From positions 1 to 47,148 of the forward strand of contig CAZGMC010000021.1 of NCBI GenBank assembly GCA_964526565.1: a stretch of DNA of 47,148 nt, in the 5' to 3' direction. Under the pieces are notes generated by a model. The model did no database searches. It was not told the origin of the DNA and saw only the letters and a program-made list of their open reading frames with translations. Numbering within the stretch: position 1 is the first letter of the stretch; each line of letters starts with the position of its first letter. Positions 23,295 through 32,579 of the stretch are shown here, in pieces. The stretch is from CAZGMC01 sp964526565. GTDB taxonomy: Bacteria; Pseudomonadota; Alphaproteobacteria; DSM-16000; Inquilinaceae. The position numbers and the translations under genes were made by a program.

Positions 23295-26200
23295 TCAGTA
23301 CTCCCACTCGAAGTTGACGCCGACGCGGCCCGACGAGTTGGTGCCGACGCCGCTCTCCACGGTGATGTTCGGCGTCACCTCGATCTCGACCTGGACCTCG
23401 CTTTCGTTGGTGCCCGTCACGTCCTGGCGGACGCCCAGGTAGACGCCCTCGCTGACGTAGCGGCCGGCCTCGACCGAGACGTCGCCTTCCTCGTCGGACC
23501 CGATGTCGAGCCGGTCGAGGCCGAGGGTGCTGCGCACGTCACCGAGGATGCCGCCGGTGCCGCCCCAGCCGGCCAGTGCCGCCGCCGATTCGGCGAGCTG
23601 GATGGCCTGGAACGGGGTCAGCTCGCCCCGTGCCTGGCCGAACAGGAGCTGCGACAGGATCTCGTCCTCCGGCAGCGCCGGGCTGGAGGTCAGTTGCAGC
23701 GCCGGATCGTCGGCCGGGCCGGTGATGCCGATGCCGATCTCGAAGCCGGAACTCTGCGTCGTCGCCAGGAAGTCGAGCCGCGGCGTCAGGTCGGGGCCAC
23801 CCAGGAAAGTGATGTCGCCCTGGTCGAAGGTGAACTGGTTGCGCAGGAAGTCGAAGGTGCCGCGGCGCATGCTCAGGCCGCCGCGCACGTTCGGCTCGTC
23901 GGCGATGCCGGTGATCCGGAACTCGCCGCCGAACTCGGCATTGATGCCGCGCCCGCGCACGAAGATCGCCTGCGGCGCGCGGACCGCGATGTCGAGCACG
24001 ATCTCCAGCGGCGGTCCGCCCGCCTCTTCGTCCGGCTCAGGCGGGCGGCGCGCGGCGATCTCCGGCGGTACGTTGACCTCCTCGACCTCGATGGTCGGCA
24101 CCGAGACCGGCAACTGGTTGGGCACGCGGATCTCGGCCTGGTTGATGGTCACGGTGCCGGCGACGACCAGCCGCTCGGTCAGGTCGCCGTCGATCGACAG
24201 GTCGGCGGTCAGCACCGCCGTGAAGATGTCGGTGGCGATCGGGTCGGCCCTGTTCATGGCGACCTGCAGGTCCACCGCCAGCCCGGCGGCCGGATCCAGG
24301 CCCACCGTGCCGTTGATCGAGATGGTGCCGCCGTTGGGCGTGCGCGCCGAGAACTCGCGGACCACCAGCCGCTCGCCCGCGGCGGCGATGGTGGCGCGGA
24401 TGCTGGCGAGGCGCAGGCCCAGCAGTACGTCGTTGTAGCTGCCGTCGGCCAGGGCGATCGTGCCGGACACTTGCGGATTGTCGAGCGTACCCTGCACCGC
24501 GAGGTCGATGGTGATCGTGCCCTCGGCCGTGGCGCCCTGGGCGGCCAGCACGGTGTTGAGCAGGGCCACGTCGACATCGCCCTCGACCTGGGCGCTGAGA
24601 TTGCCGCCCGGCGGCACGGTCGGCACGCCGTCTGCCATCACCAGCGGCAATCGGGCGGTCGCGGCGATGCGGCTGTCCCGGACTGCGACCTCCGCCTGCG
24701 CCTGGAGCTGGCCGCCCCGCCACGCGCCCTCCAGGCTCAGGGCCACGTCGCGCAGTCCGTAGGCCCGCGCCGCGCCGAAGCCCACATTGGTGGCCTGGAA
24801 GGCGAACGTGCCGTTCGGTGCGGCCATGCTGCCGGACAGGCTGGCGCGGCCGTTCAGCGTGCCGCTCAGGTCCAGGTCCGGCGCGAAGGTCTGCGCCTGG
24901 GCGAGCGCCAGGCCGTTGACCTCTACCTGCAGGTCGAGCGCCGTCTCGCCATAGCGCCCGGCGACGACGATGTTGCCGTCGGGCAGCGCCAGCACCAGCC
25001 GGTCGATGGTGATGCCGGCCGGGGCGATCTCGATGGTCGCCGGCTGGGCCAGCGTGACCGGCAGGTCGGCATGGCGCACCGCGAGCTGGGCCAGGGCAAT
25101 GCGCGTCGTCTCGCCGGCCATGGCGATGGTGGCGCGCAGCTGCGCCGACACCGGGTCGCCGTCGGCGTCCAGCGCCACGGCCAGGGTGTCGAGGCCGCCG
25201 CTGGCGGTCGCCGTGAGCTGCGCGATGCTGAACGCGCCGGACGAGATGCCGCTGGCCGTCAGCCGCGCGTCGATGACCGGCGCCTCCAGGGCGTTGGTCA
25301 CGGTGGCGTTGACGGTCGCGGCATTGATGGTGGCGGCGTCCGCGGCGGCCAGGTTGCGCGCCTCGACCGTCGCCTCGACGCGCTGCCGGCCCTGCGGCGT
25401 GGCGAAACTGGCGTTCAGGCTGGCCGCGCCGGCCAGCGGCACGCCGGCCAGGTCGGAGAAGTCCGACAGGTTGGCGACGTTGCCGGTCATTTGGCCGTCG
25501 AGCATCCCGGCAAAAGTGGCGGTGATCGCCCCCGACAGACCGGCGCTGCCGATCGAGACGGTGAGCGGGTCGAGCTGCACCGCCTCGTCGAGCACGACGA
25601 AACGGGTCGACAGGCTGGTGTCCAGGCCCGAGACGACGGCGGCGAGCTCGACCCGGCCGATCGGCTGCGGCTGCAGGCTCTCCAGGTTCAGGGTGATGGT
25701 GGCGGTCGGAATCTCCCGTCCGGCGGCGACCAGGGTCTCGGCGTCGATGGTGGCCCGCACCCGCGGGTCGGCGAACGAGCCGCCCAGGGTGCCCTGGGCG
25801 CGGATCGACCCGGCCAGCGTCGGGTCGACGGCGGCCAGATCGGGCAGCACCAGCCGCCAGTCGCCCTCCAGCTCGTCCTCGGCGATGCGCAGCGTGTCGG
25901 CGTGGAGCGTCGCCCGCGCGGCGTCCACCGACAGCGTCTCCACCGTGATCGCCCCGTCGGCGGCCCTGGCCGCGTCCAGCGCCAGCTCGGTGCGGGCACC
26001 GAGCAGGTTGTCCACCTGGGGAATGCCGGTCTCGACCGAGTCCAGCGTGGCGTCGAGCATGGCGCTCATGGCGCCGTCGGCGGCGACCTCCGCCGCGGCG
26101 CTCAGCGTCACCGCGCCGGCCAGCGGCATGTCGGCGATGGGCGCCAGTAGCGACAGGTTGGGGATGTCGGCATCGAGCGTCAGGTCGGCCTGCTCCCCCC

Positions 26201-27848
26201 AGTTCTGCAGCGTGCCCGCCGCCGTGATCGACGCCTCGCCCAGGGTCACGGCCAGCCGCTCCAGGTCGACCGCGCCGCCGCTGGTCATGGTGCCGGCCAG
26301 CGACCACTCCAGGGCCTGGGCCAGCAGCGGGTCGAGCGCCGGGTCGTCGACCGACAGCCCCGACAGCGCGCCGGTGCTGCGCACCTGCAGGCGCTCGGTG
26401 CCGTCGTCGGCGGTGCCGGCCGGCTCGGTCTGCAGCCGTGCCGTGAGCCGGTCGGCGGTGATGTCGGCAGCGGCGATGTCCTGCACGGTCAGGTCGGCGG
26501 TCAGGGCCGGGGCGGCGATGTCGCCGCCGGCTTCGGCCTGCAGCGTCACCTGCCCGAGCGAAAGGTCTGGCGCGGTCACGTCCTGGGCGCGGATGGTCGC
26601 CGTGATGTCGGCCTGGTCGAACGGGCCGCTGGCGCGCAGCTCGGCGGCGAGGGCGCCGACTGCCATGTCCGCCTGGCGCAGCGCTGCGGCCTCGACGTCG
26701 GCGGTCACCGTCGGTGCGTCGAACGGGCCGGCGATCCGGCCGGCCGCGGTCAATCCCTGCCACGCGGTGTCGGGCAGGATGCCGGAGAACGCCGCCGGGT
26801 CGCCGGCCTCAATGCGGTAGCCCAGGTCGGCCGTACTGGCAGTGAGGTCGACGGTCCCCTCCAGGCCGACAGTTCCGGCCGGCGCCCGGACCTGCGCCTG
26901 CTCGATGGCGATGGGCCCCTCGTCGGGCACGGTTGCCCTGGCGGCCAGGGTGACGCCGCCGGCCACCAGCGGCTGCAGCTCGGAGTCGAGCAGCGGTGCC
27001 ACCTCGGCGGCGGCGTCGAGGGTGAACCGGTAGGCATTCTCGATACGCTCGATGCGCGCTTCGGCCTCGGCGTCGAGCACGTCGCCGGCGCTGGCGTCGA
27101 GCGTCGCCTGCCAGTCGCCGATCGGCCCCTCGCCGCTCAGGGTCACATTGACCGGCGGCAGGCCCGGCAGGGCGGCGGCGCGGGCGATCATGCCGCCGGC
27201 CGGCTCCGACACCTCCAACTGGGCCGTCAGCCGCTCCTCGGTGGGCAGGTAGCGCAGGTTCAAGGCGGCCCGGCCGGGCGTGTCGTCGGTGCGGGTGATC
27301 TCGGTGCGCAGCAGTACCGGTTCGTCGGTGCCGGCCAGCTGCAGTTCGCCCTCGACCGCCAGCCGGGCACGGGCGCCCAGGACCGGCGCTTCCAGCACGA
27401 TCCGGTCGACGGCGAACCGGTCGATGTAGACGTTGACCGGCAGTTCGGGGATCAGGCCGGCCGGGTCGAACGGCCCGGCTTCCTCCTCTGCCGGCGGCTC
27501 CGCGGGCGCGGCCGGCGTCTCGGGCAGGCGCTGCACGCGCACCGGCCCGGCGGTCAGGCTGGCGACGCGCAGGTTGCCGCGGACGAGCGCCAGCGGCGAC
27601 CATTCCAGGCTGAGCTGGTCGATGGTCATCCAGGTGCCCTGGTCGTCGGCCACGGCGATGCCGATGATGGTGATGCTGCCCAGGCCGCCGCGCACCACGC
27701 CGAGCTGCAGCTCAAAGCCGGGGCCGCTGACCAGGTCCTCGATCAGCCCGGTGATCAGGCCCTGGGCGGCGGCCCGGTCCGGCGCCGCCGGGGCCAGCGG
27801 TGCCGCCAGCAACACGGCCAGCGCGAGGCGGAGGAGGAGGCGGCGCAT
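23295..27848 (-). CDS. tamB: Translocation and assembly module protein TamB
   Basis: 1517-residue AsmA-like/TamB protein, anchored in the inner membrane and spanning the periplasm. It works with TamA in outer-membrane protein insertion and, as now thought, phospholipid transport between membranes. An N-terminal signal anchor (MRRLLLRLALAVLLAAPLAP) is followed by over 1,300 residues of repetitive beta-strands rich in Ala, Asp, Thr and Val, forming the hydrophobic groove. The C-terminal DUF490/TamB domain includes VRGGLSMRRGTFDFLRNQFT, FDQGDITFLGG and ends in GVNFEWEY, a beta-signal-like terminus ending in an aromatic residue. Its start overlaps the tamA stop (TGATG), so the pair is coupled. 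Length and C-terminus match alphaproteobacterial TamB. Confidence 0.95.
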   Translation of the reverse strand: MRRLLLRLALAVLLAAPLAPAAPDRAAAQGLITGLIEDLVSGPGFELQLGVVRGGLGSITIIGIAVADDQGTWMTIDQLSLEWSPLALVRGNLRVASLTAGPVRVQRLPETPAAPAEPPAEEEAGPFDPAGLIPELPVNVYIDRFAVDRIVLEAPVLGARARLAVEGELQLAGTDEPVLLRTEITRTDDTPGRAALNLRYLPTEERLTAQLEVSEPAGGMIARAAALPGLPPVNVTLSGEGPIGDWQATLDASAGDVLDAEAEARIERIENAYRFTLDAAAEVAPLLDSELQPLVAGGVTLAARATVPDEGPIAIEQAQVRAPAGTVGLEGTVDLTASTADLGYRIEAGDPAAFSGILPDTAWQGLTAAGRIAGPFDAPTVTADVEAAALRQADMAVGALAAELRASGPFDQADITATIRAQDVTAPDLSLGQVTLQAEAGGDIAAPALTADLTVQDIAAADITADRLTARLQTEPAGTADDGTERLQVRSTGALSGLSVDDPALDPLLAQALEWSLAGTMTSGGAVDLERLAVTLGEASITAAGTLQNWGEQADLTLDADIPNLSLLAPIADMPLAGAVTLSAAAEVAADGAMSAMLDATLDSVETGIPQVDNLLGARTELALDAARAADGAITVETLSVDAARATLHADTLRIAEDELEGDWRLVLPDLAAVDPTLAGSIRAQGTLGGSFADPRVRATIDAETLVAAGREIPTATITLNLESLQPQPIGRVELAAVVSGLDTSLSTRFVVLDEAVQLDPLTVSIGSAGLSGAITATFAGMLDGQMTGNVANLSDFSDLAGVPLAGAASLNASFATPQGRQRVEATVEARNLAAADAATINAATVNATVTNALEAPVIDARLTASGISSGAFSIAQLTATASGGLDTLAVALDADGDPVSAQLRATIAMAGETTRIALAQLAVRHADLPVTLAQPATIEIAPAGITIDRLVLALPDGNIVVAGRYGETALDLQVEVNGLALAQAQTFAPDLDLSGTLNGRASLSGSMAAPNGTFAFQATNVGFGAARAYGLRDVALSLEGAWRGGQLQAQAEVAVRDSRIAATARLPLVMADGVPTVPPGGNLSAQVEGDVDVALLNTVLAAQGATAEGTITIDLAVQGTLDNPQVSGTIALADGSYNDVLLGLRLASIRATIAAAGERLVVREFSARTPNGGTISINGTVGLDPAAGLAVDLQVAMNRADPIATDIFTAVLTADLSIDGDLTERLVVAGTVTINQAEIRVPNQLPVSVPTIEVEEVNVPPEIAARRPPEPDEEAGGPPLEIVLDIAVRAPQAIFVRGRGINAEFGGEFRITGIADEPNVRGGLSMRRGTFDFLRNQFTFDQGDITFLGGPDLTPRLDFLATTQSSGFEIGIGITGPADDPALQLTSSPALPEDEILSQLLFGQARGELTPFQAIQLAESAAALAGWGGTGGILGDVRSTLGLDRLDIGSDEEGDVSVEAGRYVSEGVYLGVRQDVTGTNESEVQVEIEVTPNITVESGVGTNSSGRVGVNFEWEY

Positions 27849-29692
27849 CAGAACGACTGCCCTATGCTGATGTAGAGGCTGACCGGCGGCTGATCGTCGC
27901 GGTCCTCCGGGTTGATCGGCGCGGCCAGGTCGAGCCGGATCGGCCCGATGCTGGTGTAGTAGCGGACGCCGAGGCCGCCGCCGAAGCGCGGTGTCTCCTC
28001 GAAATCCGGGAACGCGCTGTCATAGACATTGCCGCCGTCGACGAAGGCGACCAGTCCCCAGTTCTCCAGAATGCGCTGGCGGACCTCGACGCCGACCTCG
28101 AACAGGCTGCGCCCGCCCTGCGGATCGCCGAACCGGTCCTCCGGGCCGATGCTCTGGAATTCATAGCCGCGCACCGAGCCGCCGCCGCCGGCATAGAACC
28201 GGCGGTCGGCCGGGATCTCCAACGTGTCGGCGCCGGTGATGCTGCCCACGCTCAGGCGACCGGCGAGCACGGTGTCGCCGTCGGTGCCGAAGTCGTAATA
28301 GGTGGATCCGGTGGCGCGTGTCCGGAAGAAGCCGACGCTGGAGCCGACGAACTCCGGGAAGGGCTCGACCAGAACCACGGCCTGGGCACCCTCGGTCGGG
28401 TTCAGCGTGTTGTCGGTGTGGTCGAAGCGGAAGCTGAACGGGAAGCTGACCAGGAAGAAGTCTTCGGTCACGCCGGCGTCGGTGACCGTCTGGTCGGCGA
28501 TGGCGAAGGCGCCGCTGACCTCGATGGTATCGCTGATCACCCGCGAGATGCCGACGGTGCCGGTGAACGCCTCGCGCTCGAACGCATCGGGCTGTTCGTC
28601 CACATATGCCACCGAGGCGAACAGATCCTGGTCGACCGTGGCGAAGATGTCCGGCTTGTTGAAGCTGATGGAGAAGCTGCGGTCGACGTCGCCGATGGCG
28701 TTCTCGCTGACCCGGGCGATTTCGCCGCGAATCGTCAGCGTCTCGGCCTGGCCGAACAGGTTGCGGTGGCCCCAGAACACCCTTCCGCCGAAACCTTCGT
28801 TCGTAGAGTAGTCCAGGCCGAAGCCGACGAAGCGGCGCGGCCGCTCCTGCACCTCGACGGTCACCGGCAGCTGGCCTTCGGCATTCAACCGGTCGGCGGG
28901 GTCGATCTCGACGACTGAGAAGACGCCCAGGTCGAGCAGGCGGTTGCGCAGCTCGTCCAGCGTCTGCGGGCTGTAGGGTTCGCCCGGGTCGTAGGGGATG
29001 CGGCGGCGCACGAACTCTTCGTTCATGCGCTCCAGGCCCTCGATCTCGACCGGGCCCAGCGTCGCCTGCGGCCCCGGTGCCAGGGTGAAGGTCAGGTCCA
29101 TGGTCTGCGTGGCATAGTCGACCACGGCGCGGCGCGACGGCACTTCGGCAAACGGCCGCTGCTGGCGGCGCATCTGCCGGACCATGCGGGTCTCGGCGCT
29201 GAGGATGCGGTCGGCACGGGCCGGGCCGCCCTCCTCGATGGGCAGGGCAGCGCGGTCGATCTCGACCGGCGGGATGCCTTCGGGCGTCTGCTGGTCGAAG
29301 GTGATCGACTCGATGGTGTACTGCGGGCCCGGATCGACGGAGATGGCCACCTGCACCGGCGCCGCCGCGCCTTCCAGCCGATCCAGCAGTTCCGGGTCGG
29401 TGAGCGGCACGCCGTTCAGCGTGATCGTCACCTCGCCCTCGTAGTAGCCGTACGAGCGCAGCGCGGCGCGCAGCCGCTCCACGTCGCCCTCGGCGCGGCG
29501 CACCAGCCCGGCGATGCTGGGCGGCGGCTCGTCGGTCAGCAGGTTCAGGTTGGAACTGGCGGCAAGTGCCGTGACCAGCTCCTCGTCCTCGGGTTCGGGC
29601 AGGGTGACCTCGTAGGGCACCTGCGCCAGCGCCGCCGGCGCCGCCAGCCACGCCAGCACGGCCATCAGCAAGGCCAGCCGCCGCGTGCTCAT
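27848..29692 (-). CDS. tamA: Outer-membrane autotransporter assembly factor TamA
   Basis: Omp85-superfamily protein (614 aa). Signal peptide MSTRRLALLMAVLAWLAAPA with cleavage near AALAQ; then about three POTRA domains (LRSYGYYEGEVTITLNGVPL, TLGPVEIEGLERMNEEFVRR, LDELRNRLLDLGVFSVVEID). The 16-stranded barrel starts near RRFVGFGLDYSTNEGFGGRV. It includes RRFYAGGGGSVRGYEFQSIG, the loop-6 VRGY motif essential in Omp85 proteins, and ends SLYISIGQSF with the C-terminal Phe of outer-membrane proteins. ATG 29692 is chosen for the signal peptide; a longer frame exists upstream. It is divergent from typA with about 200 bp between starts. Confidence 0.95.
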   Translation of the reverse strand: MSTRRLALLMAVLAWLAAPAALAQVPYEVTLPEPEDEELVTALAASSNLNLLTDEPPPSIAGLVRRAEGDVERLRAALRSYGYYEGEVTITLNGVPLTDPELLDRLEGAAAPVQVAISVDPGPQYTIESITFDQQTPEGIPPVEIDRAALPIEEGGPARADRILSAETRMVRQMRRQQRPFAEVPSRRAVVDYATQTMDLTFTLAPGPQATLGPVEIEGLERMNEEFVRRRIPYDPGEPYSPQTLDELRNRLLDLGVFSVVEIDPADRLNAEGQLPVTVEVQERPRRFVGFGLDYSTNEGFGGRVFWGHRNLFGQAETLTIRGEIARVSENAIGDVDRSFSISFNKPDIFATVDQDLFASVAYVDEQPDAFEREAFTGTVGISRVISDTIEVSGAFAIADQTVTDAGVTEDFFLVSFPFSFRFDHTDNTLNPTEGAQAVVLVEPFPEFVGSSVGFFRTRATGSTYYDFGTDGDTVLAGRLSVGSITGADTLEIPADRRFYAGGGGSVRGYEFQSIGPEDRFGDPQGGRSLFEVGVEVRQRILENWGLVAFVDGGNVYDSAFPDFEETPRFGGGLGVRYYTSIGPIRLDLAAPINPEDRDDQPPVSLYISIGQSF

Positions 29693-29806
29693 GCGCGGCG
29701 CCTGCGAATTGGGAGATGGCCGGTCAGAGGCCTGGGTTTCGCAAAGGGCATCAACATATAAGGCAGGTCTGTTCTTCCGGGAAAGCAAAGCTTAACGCGA
29801 GGCGCC

Positions 29807-29834
29807 TTGCACGGCACCGCGCCGGCCCTATAGT
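29807..29834 (+). promoter_or_regulatory. Likely typA promoter
   Basis: TTGCAC (29807-29812) and TATAGT (29829-29834), with 16 bp between, resemble alphaproteobacterial housekeeping promoters (TTG..., CTATAGT). The predicted start near 29841 leaves a leader of about 54 nt before typA. Confidence 0.5.
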
Positions 29835-29894
29835 CGCGCGCGCCGGTGCCGCCAGTGCGCCCCTGAAGTGCACCCAGAAACGTGAGAGACCCGC

Positions 29895-31727
29895 ATGGAG
29901 TTGCGCAACATCGCCATCATCGCCCACGTCGATCACGGCAAGACGACGCTGATCGACGCGCTGCTGCGGCAGACCGGCGCCTTTCGGGAGAACCAGGCGG
30001 TGGGCGAGCGGGTGCTCGACTCCAACGAGCTGGAGCGCGAGCGCGGGATCACCATCCTCGCCAAGTGCACCTCGCTCGAGTGGCGCGGCGTGCGGATCAA
30101 CATCGTCGACACACCCGGTCACGCCGACTTCGGTGGCGAGGTGGAGCGCATCCTCGACATGGTCGACGGCGTCGTGGTGCTTGTCGATGCCGCCGAAGGG
30201 CCGATGCCGCAGACCAAGTTCGTGGTCGGCAAGGCGCTCAAGCTGGGGCTGCGCCCGATCGTGCTGGTCAACAAGGTGGACAAGCCCGACCAGCGCGCCC
30301 ACGCCGTGCACGATGCCGTGTTCGACCTGTTCGCCGCGCTGGGCGCCGACGACCACCAGCTCGACTTCCCGACGCTGTTCGCCTCGGCCAAGCTGGGCTG
30401 GGCAGCGGCCGATCCGGACGGCCCGCACGACCAGGGCATGGCGCCGCTGTTCGACCTGATCCTGAAGCACGTGCCACCGCCGCGCCGCATCGAGGGCGAG
30501 GCGCCGTTCGTGATGCTGGCGACGACGCTGGAGGCCGACCCGTATCTGGGCCGGGTCCTGACCGGGCGCATCCACAGCGGCACGATCCGGCCGAACATGA
30601 CCTTGAAGGCGCTGGACCGCCGCGGCGCGCCGATCGAGCAGGTGCGGGTGAGCAAGGTGCTGGCCTTTCGCGGGCTGGAGCGCCAGGGCATCGACGCCGG
30701 CGAGGCCGGCGACATCGTCGCCGTCGCCGGCTTCCAGAAGGCGACGGTCGCCGACACCCTGTGCGACCTGGCGGTGACCGGACCGCTGCCGGCCCAGCCG
30801 ATCGACCCGCCGACCCTGGCGATGACCTTCTCCATCAACGATTCGCCGCTGGCCGGGACCGAGGGCGACAAGGTCACCTCGCGCCTGCTGCGCGCCCGCC
30901 TGCTGCGCGAGGCGGAGGGCAACGTCGCCATCAAGATCGCCGAGACCGAGGCCAGGGACGCCTTCGAGGTGGCCGGGCGCGGCGAGCTGCAGCTTGCCGT
31001 GCTGGTCGAGACCATGCGCCGCGAGGGCTATGAGCTGTCGGTCAGCCGGCCGCGCGTCGTCATGCGCAGCGATCCGGACACCGGCCAGCGGCTGGAGCCG
31101 ATCGAGGAGATCACCGTCGACGTCGACGAGGAGTTCGCCGGCGTCGTCGTCGAGGCGCTGTCGCAGCGCAAGGGCGAGCTGGCCGACATGCGCCCCTCCG
31201 GCGGCGGCAAGCAGCGGCTGGTGTTCCTGGTGCCGACCCGCGGCCTGATCGGCTACCACAGCGAGTTCCTGACCGCGACCCGCGGCACCGGCGTCATGTA
31301 CCGCGTGTTCCACGCCTATGCCCCGTTCAAGGGCGCCATCCCCGGCCGGCGCACCGGCGTGCTGATCGCCCACGGCGACGGCGACGCCGTGGCCTATGCC
31401 CTGTTCGGCCTGCAGGACCGCGGCGCCCTGATGATCGGCGCGGGCACGCGCGTCTATCGCGGCATGATCGTCGGCGAGCACAACAAGGGCACCGACCTGG
31501 AGGTCAACGTCCAGCGCGAGAAGAAGCTGACCAACATCCGCGCCGCCGGCAAGGACGAGAACGTGACCCTCACGCCGCCCATGCCCATGACCCTGGAAAA
31601 GGCGCTGGCCTACATCGCCGACGACGAGCTGGTCGAGGTCACGCCAAAGAGCATCCGCCTGCGCAAACGCCTGCTCGACCCCAACGAGCGCAAACGCGAG
31701 AGCCGCAAGGCCGACGCGGCGGCGTAG
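29895..31727 (+). CDS. typA: Ribosome-binding GTPase TypA/BipA
   Basis: 610-residue translational GTPase that binds the 70S ribosome and supports 50S assembly and growth under stress. The GTPase motifs are complete: G1 AHVDHGKTT (residues 10-18), switch region ERERGITILAKC, G3 DTPGHADFGGEVER, G4 NKVDKPD and G5 SAKLGW. Domains II, III and V follow, then the BipA-specific C-terminus (PTRGLIGYHSEFLTATRGTG, NIRAAGKDENVTLTPP, DDELVEVTPKSIRLRKR). Length is normal. ATG 29895 follows gtgagagaccc, a moderate RBS. The gene ends 141 bp before the first of two identical palindromic repeats that bound a lower-GC cassette. Confidence 0.97.
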   Translation: MELRNIAIIAHVDHGKTTLIDALLRQTGAFRENQAVGERVLDSNELERERGITILAKCTSLEWRGVRINIVDTPGHADFGGEVERILDMVDGVVVLVDAAEGPMPQTKFVVGKALKLGLRPIVLVNKVDKPDQRAHAVHDAVFDLFAALGADDHQLDFPTLFASAKLGWAAADPDGPHDQGMAPLFDLILKHVPPPRRIEGEAPFVMLATTLEADPYLGRVLTGRIHSGTIRPNMTLKALDRRGAPIEQVRVSKVLAFRGLERQGIDAGEAGDIVAVAGFQKATVADTLCDLAVTGPLPAQPIDPPTLAMTFSINDSPLAGTEGDKVTSRLLRARLLREAEGNVAIKIAETEARDAFEVAGRGELQLAVLVETMRREGYELSVSRPRVVMRSDPDTGQRLEPIEEITVDVDEEFAGVVVEALSQRKGELADMRPSGGGKQRLVFLVPTRGLIGYHSEFLTATRGTGVMYRVFHAYAPFKGAIPGRRTGVLIAHGDGDAVAYALFGLQDRGALMIGAGTRVYRGMIVGEHNKGTDLEVNVQREKKLTNIRAAGKDENVTLTPPMPMTLEKALAYIADDELVEVTPKSIRLRKRLLDPNERKRESRKADAAA

Positions 31728-32135
31728 GGGCGTGAGCTCCCAACCTGCAGCCCATGTGGGCCGTATGTGCGTTCTTTGCCGTGGCTTGACCCCTGGGGGT
31801 GCTGCAAGCGCACCGGGCAAAAAACTGACCTCTCGAAAGTGGATTTCTCTTCGGATGGCCTTCTTAAAAGCCACCCCGTAGGCTGGGCTGAGCTCTTGCC
31901 AAGCCCAGCATCCTGCCGCAAGCGCGGCGACGCCGGTTTTTCTCCGGAATGCTGGGCTTCGCAAGCTCAGCCCAGCCTACTTAGATTGTGAATAAACTCA
32001 ATTTATCGTCGCAGGCGTTCTGAAGAAATGGACAGCCTTGGGCTTTTTTGGTACGAAGAGTTTACTCCGATGCACTACCAAAGTGGCGCATATCGGACAG
32101 ATTGTTCTTCAAATAAGATCTTCAGGGCGGCACCA
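31728..32135. other. Junction region: end of typA to cassette gene
   Basis: No gene is seen. It contains 141 bp of host-like sequence, the 112-bp repeat (31869-31980), then about 150 bp of clearly AT-richer DNA leading into the 147-aa gene. The frame of that gene is open back to 32028, but the upstream part has no strong RBS or obvious protein character. Confidence 0.4.
31869..31980. repeat. MITE-like hairpin repeat, left copy
   Basis: The core (31878-31980, 103 bp) has 17-bp perfect inverted ends, GTAGGCTGGGCTGAGCT and its complement. A second nested pair, AAGCCCAGCAT / ATGCTGGGCTT, surrounds a loop of about 40 nt. Together with 9 bp of upstream sequence (agccacccc), 112 bp are identical to the copy at 33971-34082, in the same orientation. 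No ORF lies inside, as for a non-autonomous element or REP-type repeat. Confidence 0.9.
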
Positions 32136-32579
32136 ATGAAGAAGATCGACAGGTCCGAAAGAATGAAACTGAATCGAAACAGAAAGTTGCGTGAGGCTCC
32201 ACAACACGTTGCTGATCGCGCACTTCTTGAAGATTTGGCGGAGAGAGTGAGGTACGGGGGCAATCCGGAACACAAGAAGAACCCAGGCGATTTTGGTCTG
32301 ACTCCGCCTGCTCAAGCAAGGCCGCACAAAACCTTATGCGATGCAGTCCATATTGTCAGTCGGACAGAGGCGGAAGCCCTTCTAAAGGAGGGGTTGCGGA
32401 AAGGGCTCATCAGTGAGCAAATGAATAATCATTGGCCGAAGCACGTATGGGCTGTAACCAGCGCTGGTAAACCGGTGGAGGCTGTTCGCGAAACTGGTGA
32501 TGGCGGTGTTTACCACGGTTATCCGATGCAATCCCATGATCCTCTCTGTCAGAGGGTGCTGGAGCGTTGGCAGCGATGA
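32136..32579 (+). CDS. 147-aa protein of unknown function, first gene of a coupled pair
   Basis: Starts MKKIDRSERMKLNRNRKLRE, a basic front; alternatives are ATG 32163 or an in-frame start at 32028. The central part, GNPEHKKNPGDFGLTPPAQA and PHKTLCDAVHIVSRTEAEAL, leads into a helical segment LLKEGLRKGLISEQ, then WPKHVWAVTSAGKPVEAV and YHGYPMQSHDPLCQRVLERW. I recall similar proteins next to ImmA/IrrE-like genes but cannot name a family. Its TGA overlaps the ATG of the next gene (ATGA), so the two are translationally coupled. The codon and base use is markedly less GC-rich than the neighbours, pointing to horizontal acquisition. It could be one half of a toxin-antitoxin or defence pair (inference). 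Confidence 0.65.
   Translation: MKKIDRSERMKLNRNRKLREAPQHVADRALLEDLAERVRYGGNPEHKKNPGDFGLTPPAQARPHKTLCDAVHIVSRTEAEALLKEGLRKGLISEQMNNHWPKHVWAVTSAGKPVEAVRETGDGGVYHGYPMQSHDPLCQRVLERWQR

Noticed and set aside
23175..26150. 991-codon ORF opposite tamB, and several other long antisense frames there
   Set aside because: GC-rich mirror frames of tamB with no recognisable domains.
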